DNA of 64,000 bases. It comes from Lachnospiraceae bacterium (GTDB lineage: Bacteria > Bacillota > Clostridia > Lachnospirales > Lachnospiraceae). Below, piece by piece: positions 36,201 to 44,243 of this stretch. The stretch spans positions 124,001 through 188,000 of the forward strand of contig CAJTDD010000004.1 in NCBI GenBank assembly GCA_910574885.1, in the 5' to 3' direction. A model generated the notes under the pieces. The model was not told the origin of the DNA. It searched no databases and was given only the letters and a program-made list of their open reading frames with translations. A program made the translations under genes and the position numbers. Within the stretch, counting starts at the first letter, position 1. Every line of letters starts with the position of its first letter.

Positions 36201-36438
36201 ACTCCACATACGTATCCGTCTCTTCCGACGCATACTGGCTTCGCATCATGTTTCCGTCCCGTTTCCCGCCGCTGGTCTGGTCATACAAGGCATAGGTGAT
36301 TGCGTCAAATACCGTCGTCTTCCCTGCGCCTGTATCCCCGGTAATCAGGAACAGCCCATGCTGCACATCTGCAAAATCAATCTCCGTCTTTTCCCCATAA
36401 GACCCGAAGGCTGACATCACTAATCTGACTGGTTTCAT
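33214..36438 (-). CDS. sbcC: Exonuclease subunit SbcC (SMC-like ATPase)
   Basis: A 1074-residue protein. The N-terminal half-ATPase has GDTGAGKTTVFDAITYALY. Two long coiled-coil arms rich in Glu, Lys, Arg and Gln flank the zinc hook CPVCGSCVHP near residue 540. The C-terminal half carries TLSGGESFMASLSMALGLSD and the Walker B MFVDEGFGSLDDEA. With SbcD it forms the Mre11-Rad50-like complex that cuts hairpins and protein-blocked DNA ends. Its start lies 3 bp after the sbcD stop, with AAAGGAGGAAT ribosome site. Confidence 0.96.
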   Translation of the reverse strand: MKPVRLVMSAFGSYGEKTEIDFADVQHGLFLITGDTGAGKTTVFDAITYALYDQTSGGKRDGNMMRSQYASEETDTYVEYTFSYREEMYTIRRNPEYTRLGKRRYADGSPRYVKESPEVELVLPDGNVYRGKKRETDQKIVEIMGMDADQFTQIAMIAQGDFLKLLHAESKERRRIFSRIFRTGLYYRVQEELKRRAGVLYGQLEDNVRAAKQEMERVEFAGNLSNPDENLGEDAFMERFRELKGYSVIPYEEVIETLEEMIKEGQVLEKEKKEAAASLQKNLDRLNGKKSEGETVNRLFEAFDQVRRKEEELAEGQEECKEWEIRFHTAQCAKKVQVQEERLVASRETAKKTRENIEDISHRLDAVKHRVQEMHETKLRREKELALHEKSCNAEVVRLADALPQYGLLETLREQYAKEQKMQKKLQKELDKRKKRMDDLAEQREEARQLQEKFAASPGRMEGLKLREEQLASLNRDLEKLVIQCGQLVQERKELERRKKEAKKTQKSYLDAFQAYEERYQAFFAEQAGILAGGLKDGMPCPVCGSCVHPDIRRLPEGAPTQQEVGQAKKKREQAEEKREQAVAMFREQAARFEAGREAFAREYVRVMGDVFSGEEGSEDGNTFSGEDEERIRRKIQEVTVKNKDAMEKTQAELVRLEQEARQCTQAAENEKRMKEEIHNLEQSYGQEKLEYEELLLEVKRLEAEIRMKEEKLPFPSREQAKERMDDLTNRLESAKTAYGQAEKKERQSVEELRKLEGQKASSEAALRQQEEEVRECQTGYGTMLQAQGFADETAYLEGKLSSDEAAGLERKIKEFYLLVKEVSGRKKSLKEQLEGKERADLGQIGEMIQEAAKQQKKAQEEYVRLYTANQKNREVRSRLKDFFQKDGDLQRQYEMVGNLSRTANGNLSGTVKLDFETYVQRQYFKQIIHAANKRLVRMTSGEFMLQCRDVKNLANQGQAGLDLDIYHMASDSVRDVKTLSGGESFMASLSMALGLSDIVQNTAGAIHLDTMFVDEGFGSLDDEARGQAIRILAELADEERLVGIISHVNELKEQIERKLVVTRSEKGSAAKWA

Positions 36439-36441
36439 GGG

Positions 36442-37704
36442 TTATTCCTCCTTTGCCTTTCCAAAAATCTGACGCATCATTTCCAGTTCCTCTTCTCCTA
36501 ACTTCCTCCCCTGCATCTCCTGATAGAAATCGGCAAAATTTTGCAGCGGGTCTTTTAAAGTCAATTTCTCATCCAATTCTGACAGCTTTTTCCTTGTCCG
36601 GCCGTTATCTACGCGGACTTCCAAGATATGGCTAAATACCTTCTCAAGCTGTTCTTTCGGCTTGTAGGGTTCTGTCTCGTCTGTCAGTGTTACGCTGATG
36701 TAATCTCCCCGTTCGTCATCTTCTGCATGTTCTATGATGTCTTTCAGATTCCCTGTTTTCTTTTTCACATCCCGCAGCGGATGTAAGGGCAGAAGCTCAA
36801 TCAAAGGCGGCTCGCCCTTCTTACCCAGAGTGACCACGGTAAGCGTTTTCTCGTGCTTGCATTCGCTGACAGAATATTTCAGAAGCGTCCCGCAGTAACG
36901 GATGTGGGGGCTTCCCACGCTCTGGGCTCCGTGCAGATGCCCCAGGGCCACATAGTCGAACTCCCAAACGGCGCGGATATCTACGTTTTCTAACCCGCCT
37001 ACACAGAAGGTTTCAGAATCGCAGGTTGCGGGATAGAATACAGGCTTATCACTAAGAGCCGGCTCCTTCTCACAGGCAGGTGCAGAAGCATCCTGTGTGC
37101 CGGACACATTTCCCGTATAAAACTGATGGGAGACCAATACATTTCTCCGGTTTTTATAATCGATTTCTTCCCGTGCAAGAAGCTTTTCAACTGCATCCGT
37201 ATACGTCTGCGGCGGGCCTTCCTCAAATATCTTCTTCTCGTCTGACGGCTTCAGAGCGTCCGTAAACACATTCCGCACATATGACGGCTTCATGAATGGC
37301 AGAAGATAAAAATCTACCTCACCGTATGCATCTGAAAGCGTGACCTTCCTAAGCCGCTTTGACGCATCCCTTGGCACGTTTCCTGACAGATGAATCTGGT
37401 GCTTTTTCAAGATATCCGACGCATATGTAAGCCTGTCTGCAGAGTCATGGTTTCCGCTGATAATCAATACTGGAATAGAAGGGATAATCTCTGACAGGCT
37501 TGTAAGGAATCGGTCGAAAACTGCCACTGCTTCCGCAGACGGCACACAACGGTCATAGATATCCCCTGCAATCACTACGGCATCCGGGCAGAGAGAACGG
37601 GCGTAGGCTATGACTTCACTAAGTATGGCCTCCTGCTCCTCTTTCAGACTGTAATGATGAAGCTGTTTGCCGATATGCAGGTCGGACAGGTGAAAAAATT
37701 TCAT
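36442..37704 (-). CDS. sbcD: Exonuclease subunit SbcD (Mre11-like nuclease)
   Basis: A 420-residue calcineurin-type phosphoesterase. Motifs in order: HLSDLHIGKQLH, AGDIYDR, ISGNHDSADRL, and GHLHGAQ near residue 255, which bind two metal ions. The C-terminal part is variable and contacts SbcC. AAAGGAACATATTT precedes the ATG. Forms an operon with sbcC. It trims cruciforms and palindromes, which is notable because palindromic elements lie a few kilobases away. Confidence 0.96.
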   Translation of the reverse strand: MKFFHLSDLHIGKQLHHYSLKEEQEAILSEVIAYARSLCPDAVVIAGDIYDRCVPSAEAVAVFDRFLTSLSEIIPSIPVLIISGNHDSADRLTYASDILKKHQIHLSGNVPRDASKRLRKVTLSDAYGEVDFYLLPFMKPSYVRNVFTDALKPSDEKKIFEEGPPQTYTDAVEKLLAREEIDYKNRRNVLVSHQFYTGNVSGTQDASAPACEKEPALSDKPVFYPATCDSETFCVGGLENVDIRAVWEFDYVALGHLHGAQSVGSPHIRYCGTLLKYSVSECKHEKTLTVVTLGKKGEPPLIELLPLHPLRDVKKKTGNLKDIIEHAEDDERGDYISVTLTDETEPYKPKEQLEKVFSHILEVRVDNGRTRKKLSELDEKLTLKDPLQNFADFYQEMQGRKLGEEELEMMRQIFGKAKEE

Positions 37705-37796
37705 AAATATGTTCCTTTCTATTTACATTTAAAATCATCGGACATTATACTAATGTATGTAAACCAACTTACTTTCAATTATTAAGGAGAGAATTT

Positions 37797-38456
37797 ATGT
37801 TACGGGAGATTGACTTAAATAAAGTGTCGGATGGAAAACTGTACGGGAGCAACGATATGGCGAAGACAGACTGCAACGGATGCAGGGGATGTTCGTCCTG
37901 CTGCCGCGGTATGGGGAATTCTATCGTCTTAGACCCTCTGGATATCCATAGGCTGACCACAGGATTACAGAAATCCTGTGAAGAATTATTGAATTCCTGT
38001 CTCGAATTAAATGTAGTGGACGGCGTTATCCTCCCCAACCTCAGGATGACCGGGAAGGAGGAGGCTTGCGTCTTCCTTCGGGGCGGGCGATGCAGCATCC
38101 ATTCCATACGCCCCGGACTCTGCCGTCTCTTTCCGTTGGGACGGTTCTATGAGAATCACTCTTTTCAGTATTTTCTGCAGATACACGAGTGTCCTGCGCC
38201 AGGCAAGAATAAGGTCAAGATACGTAAATGGATTGATACGCCTGATATCAAACGATATGAGAAATTCATAGCAGACTGGCACTATTTCCTAAAACCTCTG
38301 CAGGAATACGCTATGGCTTTTGAACATGGGGAGAATATCCAAAAACTCAGTATGCTCATTTTACAGCAGTTTTATCTGAAACCATATGCAGCAGACGGTG
38401 ATTTTTATCAGGAATTTTACGGAAGGCTGAATGCCTTCTCCAACGCCATCACATAG
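37797..38456 (+). CDS. YkgJ-type cysteine-cluster protein
   Basis: A 219-residue protein. The YkgJ signature is visible: CNGCRGCSSCCRGMGN at residues 25-40, CVFLRGGRCSIHSIRPGLCRLFPL at about 87-110 and HECPAPG, eight or more Cys that likely bind zinc or an iron-sulfur cluster. The biochemical role is unknown. TTAAGGAGAG precedes the ATG. The 3' end overlaps the convergent GNAT gene by 40 bp. It is transcribed divergently from sbcDC. Confidence 0.85.
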   Translation: MLREIDLNKVSDGKLYGSNDMAKTDCNGCRGCSSCCRGMGNSIVLDPLDIHRLTTGLQKSCEELLNSCLELNVVDGVILPNLRMTGKEEACVFLRGGRCSIHSIRPGLCRLFPLGRFYENHSFQYFLQIHECPAPGKNKVKIRKWIDTPDIKRYEKFIADWHYFLKPLQEYAMAFEHGENIQKLSMLILQQFYLKPYAADGDFYQEFYGRLNAFSNAIT

Positions 38457-38893
38457 ACCTGACAGGGATTCCACTCGTCCCACAACGTGGGGAATACTTC
38501 AAATTCCTTAAAGCCAAGGCTTAGGTAGAAACGGTTGGTGTCGTCGTATGCCGGATACCTTCCCATCTGTACCGTCTTCACTTGGATAAAGGAATAGCCT
38601 TTTGACGCCGCAAATGCTTTCGCCTCTTGAAACAGCTTTGTACCAATCCCCCTTCGGTGGTATTCCTTCAATATGCCCATGACGGATACCTCTACGGTAT
38701 CCGTTCCGGTTTCATTCATGCACAGGAACCCCACCGGGTTTTCTGCGTCAAACGCCCCAAAGACAAACTGTGACGAACTTTCCGAGATATACTCTTCTCT
38801 GGATTCGGGGATGCCGAACCATTCCGGGAGCGCTTCGAGTATCTTTCTTGCGGCTGCCTGTTTTTCTTCCTGGCTATGAATCTGACGTATCAT
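38417..38893 (-). CDS. GNAT-family N-acetyltransferase
   Basis: A 158-residue protein from the ATG at 38893, chosen because GGAGGGAAACG lies in front of it; the upstream frame is a basic, unlikely extension. The acetyl-CoA loop is visible as ILKEYHRRGIGTKLFQEAKAFA, followed by FYLSLGFKEFEVF, as in GNAT enzymes acting on small amines or peptides. Substrate unknown. It overlaps the preceding membrane-protein gene by 20 bp and the convergent YkgJ gene by 40 bp. Confidence 0.85.
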   Translation of the reverse strand: MIRQIHSQEEKQAAARKILEALPEWFGIPESREEYISESSSQFVFGAFDAENPVGFLCMNETGTDTVEVSVMGILKEYHRRGIGTKLFQEAKAFAASKGYSFIQVKTVQMGRYPAYDDTNRFYLSLGFKEFEVFPTLWDEWNPCQVYVMALEKAFSLP

Positions 38894-39818
38894 CGTTTCC
38901 CTCCGCTTTTTCCGCTTTTTCCTCTTCTGTCCCCATACCCGCAAGTATCCTCTGCGCCTCCTGTACGCACCACATACGGTTGCCCTTTGAAACCACATAG
39001 TTGAGGCTGAGCTTAGCACTCTCATTTTCACCAAGCCCCAGATAAATCTGAGCCTCCTTCAGCGCATAATTCACTTTCATCCATGGCCTGACGGCGTTCC
39101 CGTTCAAGTCTATCCGCTCATGGAGGAATCTGGACGCCGACTGGTAATCCTGATTCTCAATCGCCCTTGTCAGGTTATTGCCTGCACACAGCATCTCAAA
39201 ATACTTCCAGTCCCTCTTTCTTCTAAGCCTGGCGTCCGTTACTGCCGCCGTGCCGTTCATCCGTTCATACTCCTGCTGATACTGTGTCTGGCGGGAAATA
39301 CTCCTAAGGAATGCTTGTTCCAGCTCATGCACCTGCATTCCCATTCCTCTCTTAAAATACTGGTCAGATAATAGAATATAATAATTCGCCCGGAAGATTC
39401 CTTTCAGCTTACGGGGATTGATTCCCTGCAAGGTCTCCCATGCCCGGTCGTAATTCCCCTGGCTGTGCTGTGCCAGGGCGATATTGCATAGGATTCTGTC
39501 TTTATACAATACCATGCTGTTTCTTCGGATACATGCCTCATATAAAAACGGGTCGCATTCCGTAGCTAGGATTTCTGCAATTTTGACTGAGCCAAGGCGT
39601 ATGATAAGGCAGGCAATCGCTTCAATCAGTGCATATACGATACAGACGCTTGCCGTAACCAGCACAAAAATAACGCTGCCGAATCTCCATGCCATAACGT
39701 AGGAGTCAATCCCGAATACCATATAAAACACATAGACTGCCCCAAGGATACAGATGAAAAATCCGGCTGCCTGATACCGATACAGCTGCGCTCTTCGCTT
39801 TTTTACTTCCAATTCCAT
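38874..39818 (-). CDS. Membrane protein with TPR-like repeats, unknown function
   Basis: A 314-residue protein beginning at ATG 39818, preceded by AGGAGGAATTTTGTA. Two membrane helices (about residues 17-42 and 47-75) are followed by a cytoplasmic helical region with TPR-like units (RILCNIALAQHSQGNYDRAWETL, KEAQIYLGLGENESAKLSL). It may be a scaffold, but I do not recognise a specific family. The C-terminus overlaps the GNAT start, so the two are translationally coupled. Confidence 0.6.
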   Translation of the reverse strand: MELEVKKRRAQLYRYQAAGFFICILGAVYVFYMVFGIDSYVMAWRFGSVIFVLVTASVCIVYALIEAIACLIIRLGSVKIAEILATECDPFLYEACIRRNSMVLYKDRILCNIALAQHSQGNYDRAWETLQGINPRKLKGIFRANYYILLSDQYFKRGMGMQVHELEQAFLRSISRQTQYQQEYERMNGTAAVTDARLRRKRDWKYFEMLCAGNNLTRAIENQDYQSASRFLHERIDLNGNAVRPWMKVNYALKEAQIYLGLGENESAKLSLNYVVSKGNRMWCVQEAQRILAGMGTEEEKAEKAEGNDDTSDS

Positions 39819-39904
39819 TACAAAATTCCTCCTATGACTTGTAAAATCTATCCCGGACAAATTCATTATAACACAGAACCGCCAAAAAGGATGCCCATTT
39901 ATTT

Positions 39905-39946
39905 AAAAAGACGGCGCAGATAATGTTTCCACCATCTACGCCATCT
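39905..39946 (-). terminator. leuS terminator
   Basis: On the minus strand AGATGGCG-TAGAT / ATCTG-CGCCGTCT (with G-U pairs) is followed by TTTTTAAAT, 9 bp past the leuS stop. Confidence 0.8.
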
Positions 39947-39954
39947 CTTCTCAA

Positions 39955-42396
39955 TTATTTCTGCACAATATTGATAATCTTCTTAGGAACATAAATCTCT
40001 TTCACAATCGTCCCCGTCAGCTTATCCGCCACTGCCGCCTTCCCCGCCGCAATCGCATCCTCCTTGGAGATATCCGCCGCTACCGAAATCACGGCTCTCG
40101 TCTTCCCGTTAATCTGCACCGGAACTTCAATCTCATCATCCTTCATTAGCTCTTCATCATAGGTAGGCCATCCCGCAGTAAACACGCTTCCTTCATGCCC
40201 TAACTGCTCCCAAATCTCTTCCGCCATATGGGGGGCAAAGGGTGACAGCAGAACCGCCATGGTGGAAAGCGTCTCTTTGTCAATGCCGCCCTCTTTCTTC
40301 GCAATCTCAATCAGGTTGTTATTGTGCTCCATGAAACCGGAAATCGCCGTGTTCAAGCTAAAGCTCTCCAGCCGCTTCGTAATATCGCACACCAGCCTAT
40401 GTCGCTCCTTGACCATCGCCTTCGATGCCTTGACATCCTGATCCTTACTGTCCATCACAAGGTTCCAGACACGCTTCAGGAAACGGTTCACACCGTCAAT
40501 CCCCCGGTCGTCCCACTCGGCATCTAACTCCGGCGGTCCTACGAACAGCTCGTACATCCGCAGGGAATCACATCCGTAATCCCGCACCAGATCATCCGGA
40601 GACACCACATTTCCTTTGGACTTGCTCATCTTGATTCCGTTCTTTCCCGTAATCATCCCCTGATTGAACAACTTCTGAAACGGCTCGTCGAAATCAATCG
40701 CTCCGATATCGCACAGGAATTTCGTATAGAAACGGGAATACAGCAGATGAAGCACCGCATGTTCCACGCCGCCGATATACATATCTACCGGAAGCAGCGC
40801 GTCCGCCTTCTCCCTGGAAACCAGTTCCTTGTCATTATGGTTGTCCACATACCGCAGGAAATACCAAGAAGACCCCGCCCACTGGGGCATGGTATTAGTC
40901 TCCCGCTTCGCAGGTTTTCCACATACCGGGCACTTGCAGTTCACCCACTCCTCAATTCCGGCAAGGGGAGACTCGCCTGTCCCTGTCGGCTCATAGGACT
41001 CTACCTCCGGCAGGCGCAACGGCAGCTCTTCCTCCGGGACCGGTACATTGCCGCAGTCCGGGCAGTGTACGATTGGAATCGGCTCCCCCCAGTAGCGCTG
41101 GCGTGAAAATACCCAGTCGCGTAGCTTATAATTCACAGTCGCGCGCCCGATTCCCCGCTCCTCGATGATATGGGGCGCTTCTTTTTTCAGGACCGCAGAC
41201 TCCATCCCGTTCCATTCTCCGGAATTAATCATGGTTCCGCTTGCCTCGGTATAAGCCTCCGTCATATGCTCAATTGCCTGTCCGTCCTTGGCAATAACCT
41301 GCACAATCGGAATCCCGAACTTCGTCGCAAACTCGAAATCACGGTCGTCATGGGCCGGTACGCACATAATCGCTCCCGTACCATAATCCGCCAACACGTA
41401 ATCTGACAGCCAAATTGGCGTCTTTTCTCCATTTAACGGATTGACGGCATAACTACCGGTAAACACGCCCGTCTTTTCCTTATCCTGCATACGGTCCACA
41501 TTGGACTTCATGGATGCCTCGAGGATATATTTCTCCACAGCGTCCCTCGTCTCGTCCGTAGACAGGCTTTTCGCCAGCTCATGCTCTGGAGCCAGTACCA
41601 TGAACGTCGCTCCGAACAACGTATCCGGCCTTGTGGTGTAGACCGTAATCTTCTCGTCCCTTCCTTCTATCGGGAAGTCCACCTCCGCGCCGTAAGATTT
41701 TCCAATCCAATCCGACTGCATCTTCTTGACCTTCTCCGGCCAATCCAGCTTATCAAGGTCATTAAGCAGCCGCTCCGCATACGCTGTAATCTTCAGCATC
41801 CACTGACGGAGGTTCTTCTTCGTGACCTCAGCCCCGCAGCGTTCGCATTTGCCATTCACGACCTCTTCATTGGCAAGGCCGGTCTTACAGGACGGGCACC
41901 AGTTAATCGGGAATTCCTTCTCATAAGCAAGCCCTTCCTTGAACATCTTTACGAAAATCCACTGGGTCCATTTATAAAATTCCGGGTCAGTGGTATTCAC
42001 CTCCCTGTCCCAGTCATACAGCGCCGCAATCTCATTGATCTGCTTCTTGATATTCCTTACATTCTCCGCCGTGGAAATCGCCGGATGCACGCCCATCTTG
42101 ATAGCATAGTTCTCTGCCGGAAGCCCGAACGCATCCCATCCCATAGGGTGGATGATATAGTATCCCTGCTGCAGCTTATACCTGCTCCATACATCAGAAA
42201 TTACATACCCTCTCCAATGCCCCACATGAAGCCCATTTCCGGATGGATAAGGGAACATGTCCAGACAATAGTACTTCTGACGTTCTTTCCCATTCTCATC
42301 GACCTTGACATTGACCGGGTTCTTCTCCCAGTTCTCACGCCATTTCTTCTCAATCGCCTTATGGTTGTAAGGTATTATCTTCGACACGATATTCAT
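39955..42396 (-). CDS. leuS: Leucyl-tRNA synthetase
   Basis: An 813-residue class I aminoacyl-tRNA synthetase. The HIGH-type motif reads PYPSGNGLHVGHWRGY; the CP1 editing domain has TTRPDTLFGATFMVLAPEH; the zinc-like CPxC pairs (CPSC, CPDC, CPVC) are present; the KMSKS loop is KMSKSKGNVV. The ATG at 42396 has only a very close AGAGAGGA. A GTG three codons on (42387) has a 9-nt spacing and is the likelier start, giving 810 residues. The gene is preceded by a hairpin leader and an overlapping small ORF. Confidence 0.97.
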   Translation of the reverse strand: MNIVSKIIPYNHKAIEKKWRENWEKNPVNVKVDENGKERQKYYCLDMFPYPSGNGLHVGHWRGYVISDVWSRYKLQQGYYIIHPMGWDAFGLPAENYAIKMGVHPAISTAENVRNIKKQINEIAALYDWDREVNTTDPEFYKWTQWIFVKMFKEGLAYEKEFPINWCPSCKTGLANEEVVNGKCERCGAEVTKKNLRQWMLKITAYAERLLNDLDKLDWPEKVKKMQSDWIGKSYGAEVDFPIEGRDEKITVYTTRPDTLFGATFMVLAPEHELAKSLSTDETRDAVEKYILEASMKSNVDRMQDKEKTGVFTGSYAVNPLNGEKTPIWLSDYVLADYGTGAIMCVPAHDDRDFEFATKFGIPIVQVIAKDGQAIEHMTEAYTEASGTMINSGEWNGMESAVLKKEAPHIIEERGIGRATVNYKLRDWVFSRQRYWGEPIPIVHCPDCGNVPVPEEELPLRLPEVESYEPTGTGESPLAGIEEWVNCKCPVCGKPAKRETNTMPQWAGSSWYFLRYVDNHNDKELVSREKADALLPVDMYIGGVEHAVLHLLYSRFYTKFLCDIGAIDFDEPFQKLFNQGMITGKNGIKMSKSKGNVVSPDDLVRDYGCDSLRMYELFVGPPELDAEWDDRGIDGVNRFLKRVWNLVMDSKDQDVKASKAMVKERHRLVCDITKRLESFSLNTAISGFMEHNNNLIEIAKKEGGIDKETLSTMAVLLSPFAPHMAEEIWEQLGHEGSVFTAGWPTYDEELMKDDEIEVPVQINGKTRAVISVAADISKEDAIAAGKAAVADKLTGTIVKEIYVPKKIINIVQK

Positions 42397-42493
42397 TCCT
42401 CTCTTTCAAAAAATAATTCTCATATGCCAGGATATAAAAAGCCTTTGCATCTCCACCGAGACGAAAAGGCTTAGAATCTGCACACTTCTTCAT
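42359..42493 (-). CDS. Possible 44-residue leader ORF overlapping leuS
   Basis: It starts at ATG 42493 with AGGA 10 nt upstream, reads through the leader hairpin (KPFRLGGDAKAF) and ends 38 bp inside leuS in another frame. It contains three scattered Leu codons but no Leu run, so classic leucine attenuation is not evident. Reality of the peptide is uncertain. Confidence 0.4.
   Translation of the reverse strand: MKKCADSKPFRLGGDAKAFYILAYENYFLKERNEYRVEDNTLQP
42436..42472 (-). promoter_or_regulatory. Terminator-like hairpin in leuS leader
   Basis: The minus-strand stem AAGCCTTT / AAAGGCTT encloses a second stem CGTCTC / GAGATG with loop GGTG, followed by TTTTTAT. It lies about 40 nt after the predicted start of transcription and 40 nt before leuS, where it could act as an attenuator. 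There is no T-box GGTGGNACCGCG sequence. Confidence 0.65.
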
Positions 42494-42511
42494 CTGCTCT
42501 ATTTCCTACTT

Positions 42512-42540
42512 ATTATATGAAGAATGTAAAAATAAGTCAA
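42512..42540 (-). promoter_or_regulatory. leuS promoter
   Basis: TTGACT (42535-42540), 17 bp, TATAAT (42512-42517) on the minus strand. Confidence 0.75.
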
Positions 42541-42574
42541 GTAATATTTTCTTATACAAAAGTCACAATTATAG

Positions 42575-42603
42575 TTGTTCCGTCTGCCTGTTTAGTGTAT
42601 AAT
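42575..42603 (+). promoter_or_regulatory. Promoter of small P-loop ATPase gene
   Basis: TTGTTC (42575-42580), 17 bp, TATAAT (42598-42603); divergent to the leuS promoter. Confidence 0.65.
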
Positions 42604-42666
42604 AGTTGTACACGGATCATACTGATGATTTCAGTAACTGAATAATACATAAAGGAGAGGTTTACG

Positions 42667-43089
42667 ATGGTAAATTTATTGACTGGCCCAAAAGGGAGCG
42701 GAAAGACACAGAAAATGATCGAGCTTGCGAATAAGAAAGCAAAGGAATGTAACGGCAACGTTGTATTTATCAAGAAAACCCATAGAGACACAGCGAGTGT
42801 TACATTTGATATCCGGACAATCTGCATGGATGACTTCACCTCCATTACGAACACGGACGAATACATAGGCTTTTTGTACGGTATGTACAGTTCTAACCAT
42901 GATATCGAGTGCGTCTTCATTGACGGCGTTATGAAGCATGCCGACATCTCCCTTGCGAATGTGCCGGATTTTGTTGAAAGGCTGAAAAAGATTTCAACAG
43001 AGTGCGGGATCGAATTCTTTGTGAGCCTCAGCGCTGACAAGAGTGAGCTGACAGGAATCCAGGAAGGCGGATACAGCTATCTGAATTAA
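42667..43089 (+). CDS. Small P-loop NTPase, unknown function
   Basis: A 140-residue protein. GPKGSGKT at residues 7-14 is a classic Walker A, followed by CVFIDGV near residue 85 as a Walker B-like strand. It lacks the extra domains of known kinases or AAA proteins, so it may be a stand-alone nucleotide-binding switch; some relatives are labelled PilT-like without evidence. AAAGGAGAGG precedes the ATG. It is flanked on its 3' side by the palindromic element at 43131. Confidence 0.7.
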   Translation: MVNLLTGPKGSGKTQKMIELANKKAKECNGNVVFIKKTHRDTASVTFDIRTICMDDFTSITNTDEYIGFLYGMYSSNHDIECVFIDGVMKHADISLANVPDFVERLKKISTECGIEFFVSLSADKSELTGIQEGGYSYLN

Positions 43090-43130
43090 TTGGGTACAAT
43101 ATTTTATTTGAAAGCGACATAACCATATAA

Positions 43131-43299
43131 TACTAGTACATCGAATAATTAATAACTGCCATCTTCACTTGTCTATGCTTCCGATAGCACAGAGCAAAAA
43201 GCCTCAGCGTAGCCCGCTACGCCTACGTTTTTTGCTCTGCACTCTCAAAAGCATATCCTGCGTGAATATAGCAGTTATTTAATTTTCGATGTACTAGTA
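43131..43299. mobile_element. MITE-like palindromic element (169 bp)
   Basis: The 29-bp ends TACTAGTACATCGAA... (43131-43159) and its inverted partner (43271-43299) match except at a few positions. Inside, TATGCTT, AGAGCAAAAA and CGTAG have inverted partners around 43200-43260, so most of the element folds into one long hairpin. There is no ORF. This fits a miniature inverted-repeat element mobilised in trans; the tip GTACTAGTAC is itself palindromic. Confidence 0.7.
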
Positions 43300-43300
43300 C

Positions 43301-43384
43301 ACCGGGAAATGCGGTTGTCCGACAATATGGTATCTTCGGTAAAGAAGGATGGCATATATTACAGACAATGCAACATTTCCCGGT
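43301..43384. repeat. Second long inverted repeat beside the MITE
   Basis: ACCGGGAAATG (43301-43311) pairs with CATTTCCCGGT (43374-43384), with TTGTC/GACAA inside and a central ATCTTC...GAAGGAT hairpin. It directly abuts the MITE-like element and may be a terminator region of the acyltransferase gene or part of a composite insertion. Confidence 0.55.
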
Positions 43385-43400
43385 ATCCCCGTCTTTTTAT

Positions 43401-44243
43401 TTATGAAGATTGTGGCGTCAAGGCTGGCCACCGTCCCATAATTCCGTATGCCGAACCGATTTTCCCTCCATTTAGGAGCAGTTCCCTGGCCTTTTTCTGT
43501 AATCTGGTCACAGACGGCAGATTCTTATGCTCCGTATCCGGCGGAACCTGAAACAGCCATTCCAGATACCCTTGATCCTCCCTGTCTTCTTCCACAATCT
43601 CAAATCTCTCCTGAAAGGATAGGATATTCGACTTTTCCGGCAGCAGCGGCTTTAACGCCTGGGACAGAAGCCAGGAATTACAGGTATATTTGCAATATTT
43701 GTAATCCCTGTAATATGCGGCGAAAAACTGATTTGCCTGTTCTATGGAAACATCCACAGATTCCTCCGACAAGTCCGCATCCGACGGTATATGGAGCGCA
43801 ATCACATCTTCACCGCCGTAGTTTTTGAACTGATATTCCAATGCCCCGATGCGGAACAAGCTCATGCAAAGCTGCCTGTAAGTCCACCATCCTCTGTCAA
43901 AAAACATGCGGCCGTTTTTCTCTTCACATTCCCGGATAAATCTGGGGAAACATTTCATGGTATCAATGTAAATTGTTTCCGGAATTCCTTTTTCCAGATA
44001 TCCGTCATATGTGCAGCAGGCACATTCTAACTGACAGCAGAGCATCTTGAAATGGTCCGCATCATCCTGGAAAGCAGCTTCTAAGCGATGGTATGCCGGT
44101 TCTGCTAATTCCTTGTCAAGCAGCCGGTTCAGGTCACACTCTATCTGGGTAAAATCCATTCGGCTGGCGGTTACTTCCAGTTTTTTTATGATTTCAGGCT
44201 GCAGCTGAATCAGTTGGCATAACCTTTCCATCGTCATTTTCAT
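43401..44243 (-). CDS. Acyltransferase-domain (GNAT-like, NAT_N/GNAT_C) protein
   Basis: A 280-residue protein from the ATG at 44243, preceded by GGAGGAGGG. It resembles clostridial proteins called acyltransferase domain-containing, with an N-terminal helical part and a C-terminal GNAT-like part around DTMKCFPRFIRECE, FDRGWWTYRQLCMSLFRIGALEYQF and ALHIPSDADLSEESV. Substrate unknown. It is Cys-rich in the middle (CCQLECACC). No neighbouring partner is obvious. Confidence 0.65.
   Translation of the reverse strand: MKMTMERLCQLIQLQPEIIKKLEVTASRMDFTQIECDLNRLLDKELAEPAYHRLEAAFQDDADHFKMLCCQLECACCTYDGYLEKGIPETIYIDTMKCFPRFIRECEEKNGRMFFDRGWWTYRQLCMSLFRIGALEYQFKNYGGEDVIALHIPSDADLSEESVDVSIEQANQFFAAYYRDYKYCKYTCNSWLLSQALKPLLPEKSNILSFQERFEIVEEDREDQGYLEWLFQVPPDTEHKNLPSVTRLQKKARELLLNGGKIGSAYGIMGRWPALTPQSS

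Noticed and set aside
41581..42474. 297-codon plus-strand open frame opposite leuS
   Set aside because: Fully antisense to conserved leuS sequence; composition typical of a shadow frame.
42397..42510. T-box riboswitch upstream of leuS
   Set aside because: No T-box consensus bulge sequence and the leader is too short for a T-box.
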